A stretch of DNA of 64,000 bases from Baylisascaris procyonis. Taxonomy: Eukaryota; Nematoda; Chromadorea; Rhabditida; Ascarididae. The translations under genes and the position numbers were made by a program. The notes below the pieces were generated by a model. It saw only the letters and a list, made by a program, of their open reading frames with translations. It did no database searches and was not told where the DNA came from. Location: contig JAZARR010000230.1 in the NCBI GenBank assembly GCA_037389465.1, positions 2,914,001-2,978,000 of the forward strand, given 5' to 3'. Of the stretch, positions 1 through 13,679 are shown one piece after another; position 1 is the stretch's first letter; the number at the start of each line of letters is the position of its first letter.

Positions 1-33
1 TTTTTATTCGATATTAGCACTTTTTAGGCCCAA

Positions 34-324
34 CTAGCTTTCAGCACTTTCTAATCGGTCTATACTCAATGAACACATGTTTGCGTTTCCATTGTCCGCA
101 TAGTTTTCTGTGTTCTTTCGAAGAGATGGCAAAGAGGCGATGTTTGGTGATGGTAACCGATCAAAATTTTTTTTGATCATTAACCAACCGAAGCTTTCAA
201 GAAATACGTGATTTTTGACTATATTATGGAGGTTTTGTTGGCAAACAGCGTTGCTAAGCAATTTGTTATTGAGGTGATTAAGATAAAAGAGCTGCATTGT
301 TGGAATGTGATTATATCCGGGCAA
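34..324 (-). CDS. Hypothetical 96-aa open frame or terminal exon at window edge
   Basis: Minus-strand frame from 324 to 34. The C-terminal half (from about DRLPSPNIASLP) has mixed, non-repetitive composition like a real C-terminus. No domain recognised, and other frames of similar length in the window are clearly random. If real it may be the last exon of a gene read on the minus strand. Confidence 0.15.
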   Translation of the reverse strand: MPGYNHIPTMQLFYLNHLNNKLLSNAVCQQNLHNIVKNHVFLESFGWLMIKKNFDRLPSPNIASLPSLRKNTENYADNGNANMCSLSIDRLESAES

Positions 325-2611
325 TGTTCAGATGTCAGCTGATCGGCGATTGGCTTGTTGTATACATTAAAAGATAAGCGCTTATGTGAAGTCATATTGA
401 GCCATTGGGTTTGTATTGTTGAGTGGCGCGCATTGACTCATTTGAAGGCTGATTTTAATAAATCAGATCTTTCAGTCTTCCTTCAATAATTCAACATTTT
501 GTATCAGAATGGAATTCTAGTCAATAACAAATTACGCTGGAACAAATGTTAAAAATACGCATGCCAAGGTTCGGAGAAATTTGATAGCGCACTCAGAGGG
601 GTGGTGGAAACAGTGGGGAAGAGGGGGGAGGGGGAAGGGAAGCGATAGGAGGGACACACTCCTCTTCCTCGTCTTACTGCTTTTTAGAGATCAGATATTA
701 GACACTTATATCATCATCAAATAACACTTAAATTTCTGTCTTTTTAGTGCTTTTTCTCTAATAAATCTAAGCTGTTTTCTGTATAGAAGTGAATACTTGT
801 ATAAAGAAGAACAAAGTCTATGTACCCCATTAGAGAAGCGGCACCCTTTCCTCATAAAAACCGACTCATCCCATGTCCTTCTTTTAACAAATTATACTCG
901 CTCATTTTAGCAGTAGTGTACTCCCCAACAAGATGCTGCATACACCGTTGTATGAGAAGGTAATCGTGCTTAGTGAAACATAAAACGAATAGCAAAGAAA
1001 TGATGTTTGCTTACAGTTATAAGATTGACTTGGGCGATGCTGTTTTATTTTAAGATCCTCTTCTGATTGGACATTCATTGATTATGAGTTATATCTAACT
1101 ATAAAAGAGTACTGAATTTTGGATTGTTTTATCAAAGATTACTGACAATTTAAGTAATTCAAAAAATACGATCGCCTATTTTGCATCGAATTTCGCTTTG
1201 TTTTTTTGTTTACCAACTAAATATACAATATTAATAAATAATTTTTATTCAACATTCAATAAATTATCTCTTATTTGTTGCTTTTGAATTGTCATTCAGT
1301 AAATTCAAAAAAAGGAAATGCAATTATATATCATTACCCTTCCCGAAAATTCAATCTAAATATCCGCATCAAATGAACGATCGTTATTTAAATGACTCAT
1401 TTTGCTTTCGATTGGTAGATATTTCTTTTCACAAATAATTTTATTTTAAATTTATTTGCTAACTCAATTCTATTTTATTTATTTGCTTATGCATCAAGTC
1501 CTGTTTTTCTTTTCGAAAAAAAATTTTCCAGTAGAAATGTGGAAAACGTTTGTTTTATTGAGGATTCGAACTCGAATTATTGATTTTTCTTCTTATTGAG
1601 TTGTTATGTTGTTGCAGAATTTAAGTTTTTTTTTTTTTTTGAGACAGAGAGGAAATGAAACGTTTCATTGAATTCACCATTATTCATTTACGAGTTTTTT
1701 TAATCCTTTTTTTTTCATATGCTGCAGACTTATTTGATTTTTTAGTAAATCAAAATGAGCTATGCAATCTGAGTGGTTTGGAAGAGAGTGACTAATAATG
1801 ATGCTGTTGATAGAGAATGGCAAGCGATATTACATCAACGAGTGATTTTTATAAATGTGAATAATAAATAAATTGCTTAACGAGAACATAAGATGGCAAC
1901 GCGACTTTAGTGTAACGAATTTTTAACGACGATGGAAATTTTTAGATTGCTGGAGTGAGGGAATAATCATGTTTGTCAATATCATTTTTCTTTTCTGCTT
2001 GGAAATTTCCACTTTTTTTTGCTTAATTTTTTTCTTATTTTTAAATATATTTTATATCCTAATACACTCTTAAATTGTACTGACTAATTTTTTCACCCAC
2101 AGCAATTTTAGCTTTTAGTGAATTTCGTTTACGCAATTATTTTCCTTCTTTTACAACTTAAATTCAAAGAACTTTGGGTGCAAATAATAGAAATGAAGAT
2201 GAAAATTGTGCTATTTTTTTTTTGCCTTTTAGCCTCTCTTATTTGAAATGTTATTTATAATTTAATTTTATTGCTTTTTTTATGGATTGTTCAGGTGGAA
2301 AAGGAAGCAAGTCTTGTAGCATTTTTATGATACCATTTGAAAGATTTTTGGTTTGTTTTGTTGGAAATCGTGTATCTTTGCCTTGTTATCATTGATTCTT
2401 TTATAAATTCTCTTTCGATGAATTTTTTTACTTTTCAGAAGTGTTCAATTCCCATTGCGGCTATTCTTTTCATATCTTTTAATTAAAATAAAATATGCTG
2501 CATTATCGCATATAAAATCTCCGAAGTTATCATGAATTTTCTGTCATCCTTTGAAAGCGGATTGTTTATGTTCACGTTAGTTTTTCTTCTAAAGTTTTTG
2601 TGGATTAAGCC

Positions 2612-2616
<5 letters not shown>

Positions 2617-2699
<83 letters not shown>
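2617..2699. repeat. (TA)n microsatellite, about 41 units
   Basis: Uninterrupted TA dinucleotide run of 83 bp in intergenic DNA. The open frame on the minus strand here (poly-IY) is an artefact of the repeat. Confidence 0.98.
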
Positions 2700-2701
<2 letters not shown>

Positions 2702-4794
2702 AGTGGTAGTGGATTGCATTTGCATATTACCGTCACGAACATTCCCATATCCGTGACTCGTTGGTATCAGCATTGATTCATTTGACTTCACAATGAATCC
2801 TGCTTGTAATAGGAACCTTATTGAGCACATCTTTTTTTATCTGGGTTGATGAATAATTAAGCAGCAAACGACATCGCTGTGTTTTTTTTTTTCTGTGTGA
2901 ACAAGTGACCTGTCAGCGATGTGCTTATTGCATATATTACTCTCTCTCTCTCTTTTACGAAGCTTTTGTTATTGATGACGTCACTAGTCGTTAGAACCAT
3001 TTAGTTAAATGCATTTAAATTACAAATATTCACTTGAAATAGGAAGATGGGAAGGGTTCGAGTATTCTAATAGGAAAGTTTTCTAAACTTTTAAGTCTTA
3101 TTTCGATTATCGTTAAGAATTTTATCAGTGGGGATCAGTTGTAACATCTATACGAATAGCATTTTTTAGACGCCTTTTTTGAAATTTTCCCTTCCATTGA
3201 TATTCATTCCATGCGTCTTCTTCTCCGATCTTCCCATCTTTCTTCCCCATCCATTTCCCCCACTACCCTCCTTACCTTCTCCCCATTTTATGGCCAGGAA
3301 CATGCTCACAGTTCTCTTATGTCATTATTATCTCATTGGTTTACGTTCTTGGTACTCAGTCAAATTTCTTAAATAATTCAATTTCAGTTTTTTTCCGCAC
3401 TCAGATATCTTCACACATAAATTCATTGTACTTGATGGTTTACTGCGGATGGGCGTTAGAGGGAGCAAATGCAGAATCGTTTTTTGGTATTTCAAAGATA
3501 ATTGTAACCGTTATTAAAAGTATAATCGCAAGAATATCTACTCGAATGAATCGCTACACAATAAGCAACACCCTTTAATGCTGTCATTTAGAGTCTCACT
3601 TTAATATTTTGCATTCAAAAAGTGACATTTTTATGGACATTACTACATTTTTCAGTGCTTATTTATCTTTTATTATAGCTCTATAGTGCTTTTATTATGA
3701 GTTTTAGAGGTAATAGTTTGTAGTAAATCTAGTATCGAGTTTTATTAGATGAAATTTTATTTTTTTCAGTTTGAATATCACGAAAGTAATATATTTCATT
3801 CACAATTTTATGTTTTTATTGAAAGAAATCAATCCTTTTTTTAAAAAAAATTAATACGTTCTGACTTATTGTTTTTGAAAAATGCGAAAAAACATTTTTT
3901 CTTTTGATATTGCGAGATTGGTGAATTTCAAGAGAAGTTTTTATCAAAGCTGAAATTCTTTTTGTAAAAATAAAAATATTACGGCGTGAAATGTGAAAAT
4001 AGATTGGAGAGTGGTTAGAGAATCGAAGATAAGAGAGTGAAGTGAATGTAAATGAAGGATGGTGCTGAATGAAAGAGCAGATAAGTGCTGAGGTAAGTGT
4101 TGTTGTTGATTTGAAGATTCAATCGTTCAGTTGCTCCTCATAGATTTCGTGCTTATAGATTTCGCAGATTTCTTACTTCCATGCTTCAGATGTTGATCTT
4201 TATGTTTTTTGTGATATCTTTTTTCTTTTTTTTTTATTTTTTTCTCAATTTTTATATCATTGCTGTTATTGTTATTATTTTATTATTAATGATATTGTTT
4301 TGTCATTATTAGATTTATTATTGCTGTTGTTTTTATTTTTTATTTTTTATTTATTTAATCGTTTTTATAATTATAAATCATAAGTAGAGTTGTTGTGATT
4401 TGTTGTTGTTATCGCTGCTCATAATACGCTTACTTAATACAGAGATTATAGAAATAACTGTAATTTATTTGCGGGATTTTTCCATTTTTATGAACAATAT
4501 TAATATTGATTAGTTCTTGTGCGATCGACGTGAAGAAATTCGAAGAGAACCCGTTGAGAAATTTATATATTGGGTAAGTTTCCCTTTGAAATTTTGGAAA
4601 GTAAATGTGCGAAGATTGGATTCAATTTTAGATTATGAAACACTCTAGGGATATCCAGCAATATTTCAAAAATTTGGAATCAGAAATAATGTAGAAGGTG
4701 ATCGTTCAAATTAAATTTAGTTTATAGTTTTCTTATAATCTCGCTAAATATTCGTAGACACGGCCATTTTAATTCGTAGGGATAGCGTTACTTC

Positions 4795-4831
4795 ACAGAC
4801 AAACAGACAGACAGATAGGTAGGCAGACATG
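4795..4831. repeat. Imperfect tetranucleotide repeat (ACAG/ATAG type)
   Basis: Consecutive CAGA, CAAA and TAGG units form a short decayed microsatellite in intergenic DNA. Confidence 0.6.
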
Positions 4832-5079
4832 TACCTGCCCAACAACTAATCTGATAGAATGTGATCTTAATTTATGAAAGTAGCACAAATCGTTTGCAGA
4901 ACTTGTGCATCGCATTTTTTGCGTGATATTATGTACTTTAGTTGATCGATTTCTTCCCCTTTTTTTCTTTTTTCCACATATGTGCACCATATGTGCTGAT
5001 TACATCTCGGTTAGCTGTATAATACACATTGCATTTGATAGATAATAAGAGATAATTTTTACTATTTTGTTTTTAAAGT

Positions 5080-5202
5080 ACCTTCCCCTTCCTCCTTTCC
5101 CCTCCCCCCGCTCTTCCCTTCCCACCCTTTCCTGCCTTCCTCCCCACTCCCTTGCTTCTCCTATCTTTCCTTCCTTTTCTCTTCTCTTCCTCTTCCTCTC
5201 GT
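5080..5202. repeat. Long polypyrimidine tract (+ strand)
   Basis: About 120 nt made almost only of C and T. It produces long proline/serine-rich frames on one strand and lysine/glutamate/arginine-rich frames on the other, none supported as a gene. Similar tracts occur near 15165-15255, 31250-31300, 58815-58890 and 60950-61020. Confidence 0.8.
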
Positions 5203-6455
5203 ATCTTTTTAATCCTCACTGTGCACTCGTTTTTATGATGGCCGCAACTGTGGGAACATATAGGAATAGAAATGTACATGTGTAAAAGCTGATTGCTTTT
5301 TGAAGAAATATTTGAGTTCTATATAAGAGCGCATTTGGGATGATTGGAAATATATGCGTGAAAATATGCAAATTTTTCTTTGCTTAATGGAGTTGTTGGT
5401 CAGTTATTGTTTCATCTTTAAAAAGTATCGCTTATTAACGAACAAATTTCAACATTATGAATTGAATTCACTTAGGTTCTTTTGATTTTTGTTATTACCA
5501 CTTAGGTTTGTTGATAACGAAAGGTAAGAAAGTTTTTTGGAACAATTATTTTGGATGCATTCATTATCTCTGCTCAAATTGTTGTTCAAAATATTTTCAA
5601 TAAATTAGCTGATTTCTTTACGCTTTCATTCTTGCATTATGCATTTTCCTCTTTTCAGTATGTTTTCTATAAGTTTTCATGCAAATTTATAAATTTTTGC
5701 AAATTTTTATAAATATTTTTATGTTGAAAACATAAAAATCTGATTTGTTTTTTATTTTCCGTTTTCGTTCATTGAATAGAGAAAATGATTATTTTTATTA
5801 TAATGAAATATTATATAAATTAGCAATAGCAAACCAAGGAAGGGCGGGGCGCTATTCTCTGCACTATCAAAGAAAAATGCATCCAATTGTGTGATGTATA
5901 CATTAGAAATGTGTTGGAATAGAGATTTTATTTATTCAAAGGATTGCAGTGTGGGAAAGTGCTGAAGAGGCATTAGATTACTTTGCCCTTTCACACGAGG
6001 TTTCTGCTCTCATTTAAGGTCCTTATATTTCTGTGGGGGTGGAAAGATAGAAGGAGGAAGGAGGGAGCTTCTGACTACTCATATATGAAGGAAGAGCGCT
6101 AAATCCTCATATGAAGAAAGGGAAACCAATCTTCAAATTGAGGAGAAAGGGAGATTGATTGCACGAGAGGTATGGGAATAAATTTGGAAACTCGTTGAAA
6201 ATAGGTTCATTTCTAGGTCAGCCCCAATATATAGTGGCTGATTAGCTATTCTACTTTTTGACTGCTCCTGCTGCTATTTTGGTTTCTCCAGTATTTCTGC
6301 TTAATCATTTATAATGGTCGTTTCATGGGTTTTTTTTTTGGTTTTTTAAGGAGGCATTTTACTCAATTTGGTACTCAGCACCAAGTTTCATATTAGAATT
6401 TTGAGTGCAGTTGAACAGTAAAGTTTATAAAAAGCTGCCGGTTGAACAGGATTGA

Positions 6456-6580
6456 ATCTACACCTCACTGTCTACCGAGACGGTGGGGTGTAGATCAAAC
6501 TTACATTGGTAACACCAACGTGAGCACAATCCCACATAGCTCTCTAATCGAGTGGTGTGAATAGGTTTCACTCATTCACA
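6456..6580 (+). other. Self-complementary segment with three consecutive hairpins (possible ncRNA)
   Basis: Hairpin 1 (6456-6495) has arms ATCTACACCTCACTGTCT and AGACGGTGGGGTGTAGAT, pairing at all 18 positions (16 Watson-Crick, 2 G-U) around a 4-nt ACCG loop. Hairpin 2 (6501-6523) pairs TTACATTGGT with ACCAACGTGA with one mismatch around AAC. Hairpin 3 (6556-6580) pairs TGTGAAT with ATTCACA. The segment is less AT-rich than its surroundings and has no open frame. It could be a structured RNA or a palindromic repeat. No family was recognised. Confidence 0.45.
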
Positions 6581-9500
6581 GCTCATTAACTTGCTATCCA
6601 CAAATGAAGGTGCTAAATTATAGGCTAACGGAGTGGTCACTCAATTAATATTTATTCTCATTGAAATAAACTATTCTTTAACGAGGAAACAGATCAACTC
6701 ATATTCACTGAGGTAAGAATATGATACATAAACAATGTTTATGTAAATTAAGATTATAAAATATAACAGCATATTAAAGATATTTCATCATTTCATAGCG
6801 ATAGTGTTGAGTCCTTCACTACTGATTCATTTGAAATTTTGGGTTGCATGCTTAATTAAGAGCAATATCTATGCAATATAAGATCAATGAAATGTGCATA
6901 GCTTACCCGCTAAGTGCATTGCTCTATATTTCTATATTAATGCATTCAATGTTGCATATTTGAAGTTTTTACACTTTTTTGAAATTATACCACTTTTTAA
7001 AATTAACTGATATGGTTGGAGAAGGCAATAGCTATTATTCTTTTATTTCTTTCTTTCTTTTTTTTGAGTCAGTTTGATCACTCATTGCCGACAATCCTTC
7101 CGCTCACCGCTAATATTTCTTCTAGACCAATTGTGTATTTGTTATTGCAGTTTGGGTGGAAACGACCGAATCGGAGAAATGTTAGCAATGAGGCATTATC
7201 GGCACCAACTATTGAACCCATTCCGAAAAAAAAGAATAGAACGGATGATGAGTGATACTTAGCGACAGCTGCGATAGACGTCTGTCACTTACATCACTTT
7301 TAGGAAAAGCTTATTTTGGCTATGCATGAAAATATTCGATAAATTTATATCTTTTCTATTTTACATTTCACAGAAGTTTTATGCTAGTAGAGTTGTTTTG
7401 CCTTGATGGGAAAGTTTATTCCCAAATTGTATTATTGTTTATAACAAGGCGTTCATTTGATTTGCATTAAATTTTGAAGTATTTTCAAAATGGATGTAGG
7501 CCATCTGTAAAAAAAATATAGATTTCGTTTAAAGTATAGTTATATTCTAAAATGTTGATTAATAATTTTGAAGATTAATATAAAATGCAGATTATATGAG
7601 TAAAGAACTATAGGTATAGAGTCTTTTAGTTAAACGCAAACAAATAATAAAACTAAATCCAACATTAATTGTAATAAAGCATAAAGCGATGCATCGAATA
7701 GATTGTTGCATTTTGCATGAAAAAATTAATATAATTTGCATTATTTGCAATGTAGAAGCATCAAGTATTACTTCATTATTTCAATGTATTTTCTTTCTCG
7801 GATATGAAATATGTATAAATTACAATTCTTCCGCTTTATCGAGTACTCCATCTTTCTTTTTCTTTGGAGTCGCAGAAGAGTTCTCTATTATTTCGATTTT
7901 CGGAGTCGAAAAAAGAGCTTTCTACTACTGTGTTTGTTCCTTGTTGTTGTTTTTTATTTTTTTTTAGATAGAATTGTGCACACTATCTAAAACGTTTCAT
8001 GTTTGATTGGCAATCATTAACAAATCATTTAAAAAACCACCAAACTAGTTTCTGATAAATTGAGTTTTTCTAAGGGAGGAAAGATGCTATGAAATGCTAC
8101 GTAATCAGCGTTGCTATTCTTTTTATTTGTTTTTTCGTTTACTCACATCGTAACGGATGTGAGAAACTGGTAATTTTCGATATACTATTTTCTACAATGA
8201 AAATCTAACATCAATAAAACGAGCGTAATTTTAGTTTTTATTGTTTATAAAAATTTTTAATTTGCAACAAAATTCTACCAAATCTTAGGCAATTTTACAT
8301 CTAAACTAAGGTAAGTTTTTATACACTTTTCATCCTTTGCAAATTTGCATTTGCATCTGTAAAGCGCTTAATTACGATGTCGTGAATGTACTTATTTATG
8401 TGCGTACATTTTCGTATGTTTGTGCTCTAAATTTATGCATATATATCCGTCCATATGCTCAATAATTCCAACTCGGGAATTATTGAAGTTAGAATTACGA
8501 AACTTAATGGATATTTACCCATGATGGGTATCTCTACCACCATTCAGATTTACCCAGTAACTTTTGGATGAATATTAAATAATTAAGGATTTACAAAACT
8601 TTATTCAAATTTTTTACCGATTGATTCTTTATTTAGAACTGTTCGCATCAGTAAAAGCCATTTTTTAAGACAGTTCACGCATGCGTTTGGGTCAATTAAA
8701 TTACGCATGCTTAATTACTCGCACTTTATCATTAGTTGATAATTTATGAGACCGGTTGATGAGGTGAGTGGGATGTAAATGCAAATTGTGCCAGCTATTC
8801 CAGTGCTCTTCTTCACTTTTTTGATTATAGGGACGAAAGATTTGGACTTATGTGGATGTGTAATTGAGGATTATCTATCGTTATCAGGTTTTAAACTCAT
8901 TTTTATACACTTCTGGAGTTCAGTAATTTCAACGTTAAACATCTATCGCCAATGCCGATAATGCTTACAAATAGCGATTTAAAGTGACGAAGGGAGGAGC
9001 TGAGTGACGAAAGAATCGCGTCCCGAGCGGAAATTGTAGCATTTTGCAGAATGACGCCTTCGAATTGTATAACTCGGTTCGCCTAACCCACCTTATCCGG
9101 ATTTTTTTCCTTTTTCCGTGATGAATAGAATGTGAAGAGGAAGAGCGATGGGTTAATTCGATGAAAAAACTTGCCCACATTTCCTTGTGCACTTTTGCGA
9201 TAGCATATTCATATGTAGATAAATGGAGAATTACATAAAAATTTAAATATTTTATAAAAGTATTCGTAGGAGTTAATAATTGTTGATGATTGATGGAAAT
9301 ATATTACGAATAGTGGCGTGATTATTGCCGTTGAGAGCGATAAAAAAAATAGCGATAGCGACTTGTGTGTGCCATTCATATTGCGTTTGCTTTTAGGAAC
9401 TATTCGATTTTGAGTATTTCCTTAATAAAAATAAAGCTTTTAGAGGATTAACCATCGATTTCATATATCCGGGAATCGATAAGCGTTATTTGAATCCTCT

Positions 9501-9778
9501 CTAATAGCAAAAATTGTGCTCATAAGAATTGTTTCACATGATTTCCAGTTTTTTTTTCTAATATCGGTGAAACGGAAGTGCGCTCTACTTTCATTTGATT
9601 TAAAAAACACATCGGGTTGCCATATATTTGTTTGGAAGTTGCAGAAATCTTGTTCTCTTCGTTTTCTTCTCGAAAACCATCTATATAACTCTGAGGGTAC
9701 TGTTTGTGCATTCCATAATATTTCATCTTACTTCAACGACGGTTATCCATAGAATGAGGGACAACTAATTCTTTGGGT

Positions 9779-9781
<3 letters not shown>

Positions 9782-9855
<74 letters not shown>
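9782..9855. repeat. (AT)n microsatellite, 37 units
   Basis: Uninterrupted AT dinucleotide run of 74 bp. The length is likely polymorphic and subject to assembly error. Confidence 0.98.
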
Positions 9856-9859
<4 letters not shown>

Positions 9860-12376
9860 TTGTCTCAGTAAGAGAACATGAGCTGTCGATATGTTGCATG
9901 TGAACAACGTTTCACATGAAAACGATTTGCCAAAATTCATATGAGTTATGTGTTTCACTCGTCTATGTTAATATCGCTTGCTCGAAAAAAGAAAAAAAAA
10001 ACAATCCCATTCGTTTATGCGTTTAGAAATGTTCTGCTTGGCATGTTTTTGAGTTGGCCCAGCTAATAGTGTTGCCACATTCGATCAATGACCACATCAA
10101 CCATCCATATTGCGCTCATTCTTGTCACATCTTCCAAAATTGCTCTGTAAATGTTCTATTGCAGTTTTCGCTTGCATTGTCTCCTCGTATTCGGCGTAAA
10201 TTATTTCCTTTCTATATCCCTCATAGAATGAAATAGAAAATGTTTGAAAGAGGAATAAGAATATTAGTTTTACCCTTTAGTCGTATGACGTTTGCATAAA
10301 GTATTGCAGGAAGCACTACCATATATTGATTACGAAAATTCCATTCTTAAAAATTAGATGAATAAGAAAAGTTTTTATTCTATTTATCTTTTTGCGATTA
10401 GCAAAGTCGCCATTATGGTGACGATATTTCACACGGATTTAATCCGGCCGTTGATTGCAATATCCAACTGGATCTGAACTTCATTCTTCAAACATAACAC
10501 ACAACAGCTGCTCGTTATTTATGACTCAAACATTCCTCCATTGCGCTATTGAGTCTTCATCGTTTCCTAACTACAAGAAAATTCTCTCTACGATAATACT
10601 TTTTGATAGAGTTATATGCTTTGAAGTATAGTATTTCCTGTTTTATAGTATTTTAATATTTAATATAACGGAATATTTAGTCGTTTCCTAAGTATTTTAT
10701 AGTATTTAATAAATTTAGTAATTGAATAATATTTAATTTTTAATACTTCTTCAAGGGGTAATGAAAACGTTTTGTCCTTGAGGGAGCGTTACATATTTAG
10801 ATAGTAATATCTGATGCTCGAATTGGCATATAAGGAGGGAACACTATGAAGAAATGATGAGGGTTAGCAATGCAGAACAGCAACAACGATTGTTTTCACA
10901 CTTTTTCCCTCATATAAGAGATGAGCTGAAGGTGAATGAAATTGAATAAAATTTTTTATGTCTAATAAAAATGGGAAATTAGAAATAGTGAAATTATCAA
11001 CTGTTGAAACTTCATATTCGATTTCAGATCAAATTTAGGTGATTAGAGATTTTCTGCCGAATAATATAAATCAGAGAATTTCGCATATAAACAACCAGGA
11101 AGAATCAGCGCTATATATAGAAATTGCTCAACTCTTTATCCCATATTGTGTTAGAATTAAATCCTTATGGCTTGCGATAGAAGCGAGAGAAGCATTTTGA
11201 TGAAGTTAATACGAGTGATCTACTAGAATGAAAAAGAAGAGATAAAAATTTTTGCAGTATTAGAACATAGTGGAATATTTAAACGTCAATGTAGCGGTAT
11301 ATTTATTTCATCAGAGAGCAAATTAATATTGTATTTAATTTATGAGACGTTCATTTTTGAGTCATTAATTGAAATATTTCAATTTCGATCCTTTTTTGGG
11401 AAATATTTTTTTGTTGAATCGTCGTCTTTGCAATTTTTGCAATTGGTAATCGCTAATCGCAGAGATTCATCTTTTTCAATGACGATATTATCGTAATCCG
11501 TTTATATTTTGTATTGTTTTAGACGTTGTTATTACAATAATAGAATTTTATTCCTTTTATGTTTTTCATTTTTTCTATATGATCGCATATAAAATCTTGT
11601 TGGTGTTATTGATTAATGGCGAAGAGATAAGCAGAGAAATATCAACATTAAAGTAGAGCCATCTGATGAAAGCATCATTCCCCAGCAAGATTTCGTCTAT
11701 ATTTGCAGCTAAAATTGGCACCTTCTGTCGAATCTAACAAAACGATAGAGTTATGCATGCTTCTCAAAGAGTTTTCATCCCATTTTGTGTATGTAAATCT
11801 ATTCAATAACGAAAAGGAGTGGGGAAAGGTGAGCAGTTGAGTGTAGTCTAACTTTGGCTCAATGGACGTCTGAAAGGAAAGAGGGAGGCGAAGGAGATGA
11901 AACAACTGGATAGAGTTCATCGTTCAGCCCTGAGGGGACAAGTCGATGTGTTCCCATTTTTGATTTTATCTTCAACTATCAATTCGGGGCAATAAAATAT
12001 TTACACAAATTCCACAAAAATCATTCGAAGCTCAGCGAATTGTATGAATCTCGAATTCTTTTAGATTTATCGATTCGTCGTCATAAAATTTCTAAACGTC
12101 ACTTTGTCTGCTTTTTTTCCCGCATTGGAAATTTTTTATCGGCCGTCTGCAATGTTGTGCACTTAAAAATAGTGAACACTATTTCGACAGCATCCATCTT
12201 CGATATTCCCCGAGTGACATTCTTGAGGGATCCCTCTTGAAGCGATTGAATTTTTAAAAATATCGAATTGAGACGTGTAGAAGATGTTCATTCCCACAAG
12301 CATCATATGTTGAAATTGCTGTAAGGTAGCTTCTTTTACATGAGAGGGTGAGAGAGAGGAGAGATAGAGTGGTGGT

Positions 12377-12387
12377 GGGGGGGGGGG
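12377..12387 (+). repeat. Homopolymer G run (11)
   Basis: Eleven consecutive G in intergenic DNA; one of a set of eight G/C runs of 9 or more in the window. Confidence 0.97.
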
Positions 12388-13603
12388 TTGAAGTGGAGGA
12401 AGTTAGCGAGCAAAGAGTAGCGAGATGCTTGTAAAGTGAACTTTTCTAAAGCTTTTTTCCTCCCTGCATTTTTGTACAAGAAAATGCTAGGTGTTTTGTT
12501 TGAAGTGGGTAAAAGGAATGACAAACATAATGGATGAATTTTTTTAAACAATGCAGCGATATATTGACCAATTTGTATGATGTTTGAGCGAGTTTTTGTG
12601 TTGCTGTGCCGGTCGGATGACGTCATCACGTTCAGAGTATGTTGTCATATATCTTTGCTGTCCTTTCTAAGCACGTTGTCCTTCTTTAGACTTATTCTTT
12701 TTGTCCCCTCCTACATATCGTTTTGTGTGGCCTTCTGTCTCTTATTAAATTTAACACCTTACAGAGTTACTGAATAGTATACAGCTCCATATTTGTAAAA
12801 TGTATTGCACTTCACTTCTACAGATTGCACAATTACTCATTCTTTACTTATACAAATCATTTTTGTTGAGTTGATTTTGATTTTGGAGAGCGGAAAAGGA
12901 GAGTGCAATTTTATTATTGATAATGATTGTATCGCAATCGTTATCAAAGATCAATCGACATATGAAAGATAAACATATGAGGAATTAAATTTTTAAACGT
13001 ATTTCTTTATTATTTTACATAAATTTAACTTTATTATTTACACAAACTTCATTATAAAATTCCACTTCTTAAAAATTTTCAATCAAAAAAAAAAACCATC
13101 GAATATGAGTGCTGTACAAACTGATACCAGTGCTACACAATAGATAGAAATAAATGCATATATGATTGTCAAGTAAGATCAATTGCCTTTTTCAGATGCT
13201 TTTGCTGCGATTTAATGATTGCTACTACAAATTAATGATATGGTTGTTGTTTTGTTTTTGTTTTTTTTTAAATAAAAAAGCCGGTTTTTATTACTGTTTT
13301 GCATGGTTCAGGATGGTTTATTTCAAACCTTGTGATAACGGATATCAAATGTGGTAGATATTTCACTGTCTTGTGGTTCTATTTCTTTTTGCTTGAGAGA
13401 GTATTTTCTAAAATATTTTTGAACTTTTTATCTTATTACTTCTTATTCTTTTTATATACTTTCCTAGTTTACTTTCAACCGCAATCGAAAAGTTTTCGAA
13501 TGCAATTTGTGATTCCATTTGTGAGCCCATAGGAATGTCGCATAATGTGCGCACACGAACTGACGGGACCTTCACAACACCGAATTGAAGAATAGTGAGG
13601 ACA

Positions 13604-13675
13604 TCCGCGGTAGCTCAGAGGTAGAGATGTCGACCGGCAAGCAAGAGGTCGCAGGTTTGTCGAAGTCTGCGGCCA
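13604..13675 (+). pseudogene. tRNA-like sequence (pseudo-tRNA or SINE head)
   Basis: CCGCGG (13605-13610) can pair with CTGCGG (13667-13672, one G-U). It is followed by a perfect RNA polymerase III A-box-like TAGCTCAGAGG (13611-13621) and, about 40 nt later, a decayed B box (TGTCGAAGTC). The D arm lacks one pair, the anticodon stem is not canonical (CGACC/GGTCG encloses an 11-nt loop), and the T loop is too long. It is therefore not a working tRNA. A pseudogene or the tRNA-derived head of a short interspersed element are both possible. Confidence 0.35.
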
Positions 13676-13679
13676 AATC

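Larger units (their letters stand above)
325..6430. other. Intergenic AT-rich DNA
   Basis: No gene recognised on either strand apart from the repeats listed. Open frames are short and low-complexity. Purine-rich blocks at 595-650 and 6035-6170 and a pyrimidine tract near 3235-3290 are the only compositional features. Confidence 0.6.
6600..13600. other. Intergenic AT-rich DNA
   Basis: Contains the (AT)n microsatellite and a G run, listed separately. A frame of 92 codons (7689-7967) and one of 97 (12336-12629, minus) are low-complexity and not supported as genes. Confidence 0.6.

Noticed and set aside
1568..1585. B-box-like GAGTTCGAATCC on the minus strand, suggesting a tRNA
   Set aside because: No A box or acceptor stem at the required distance.
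2612..2830. 72-codon minus-strand frame
   Set aside because: More than a third of it is translation of the TA microsatellite.
5067..5285. Overlapping + and - frames rich in P/S or K/E/R
   Set aside because: Both come from the long polypyrimidine tract; no other coding evidence.
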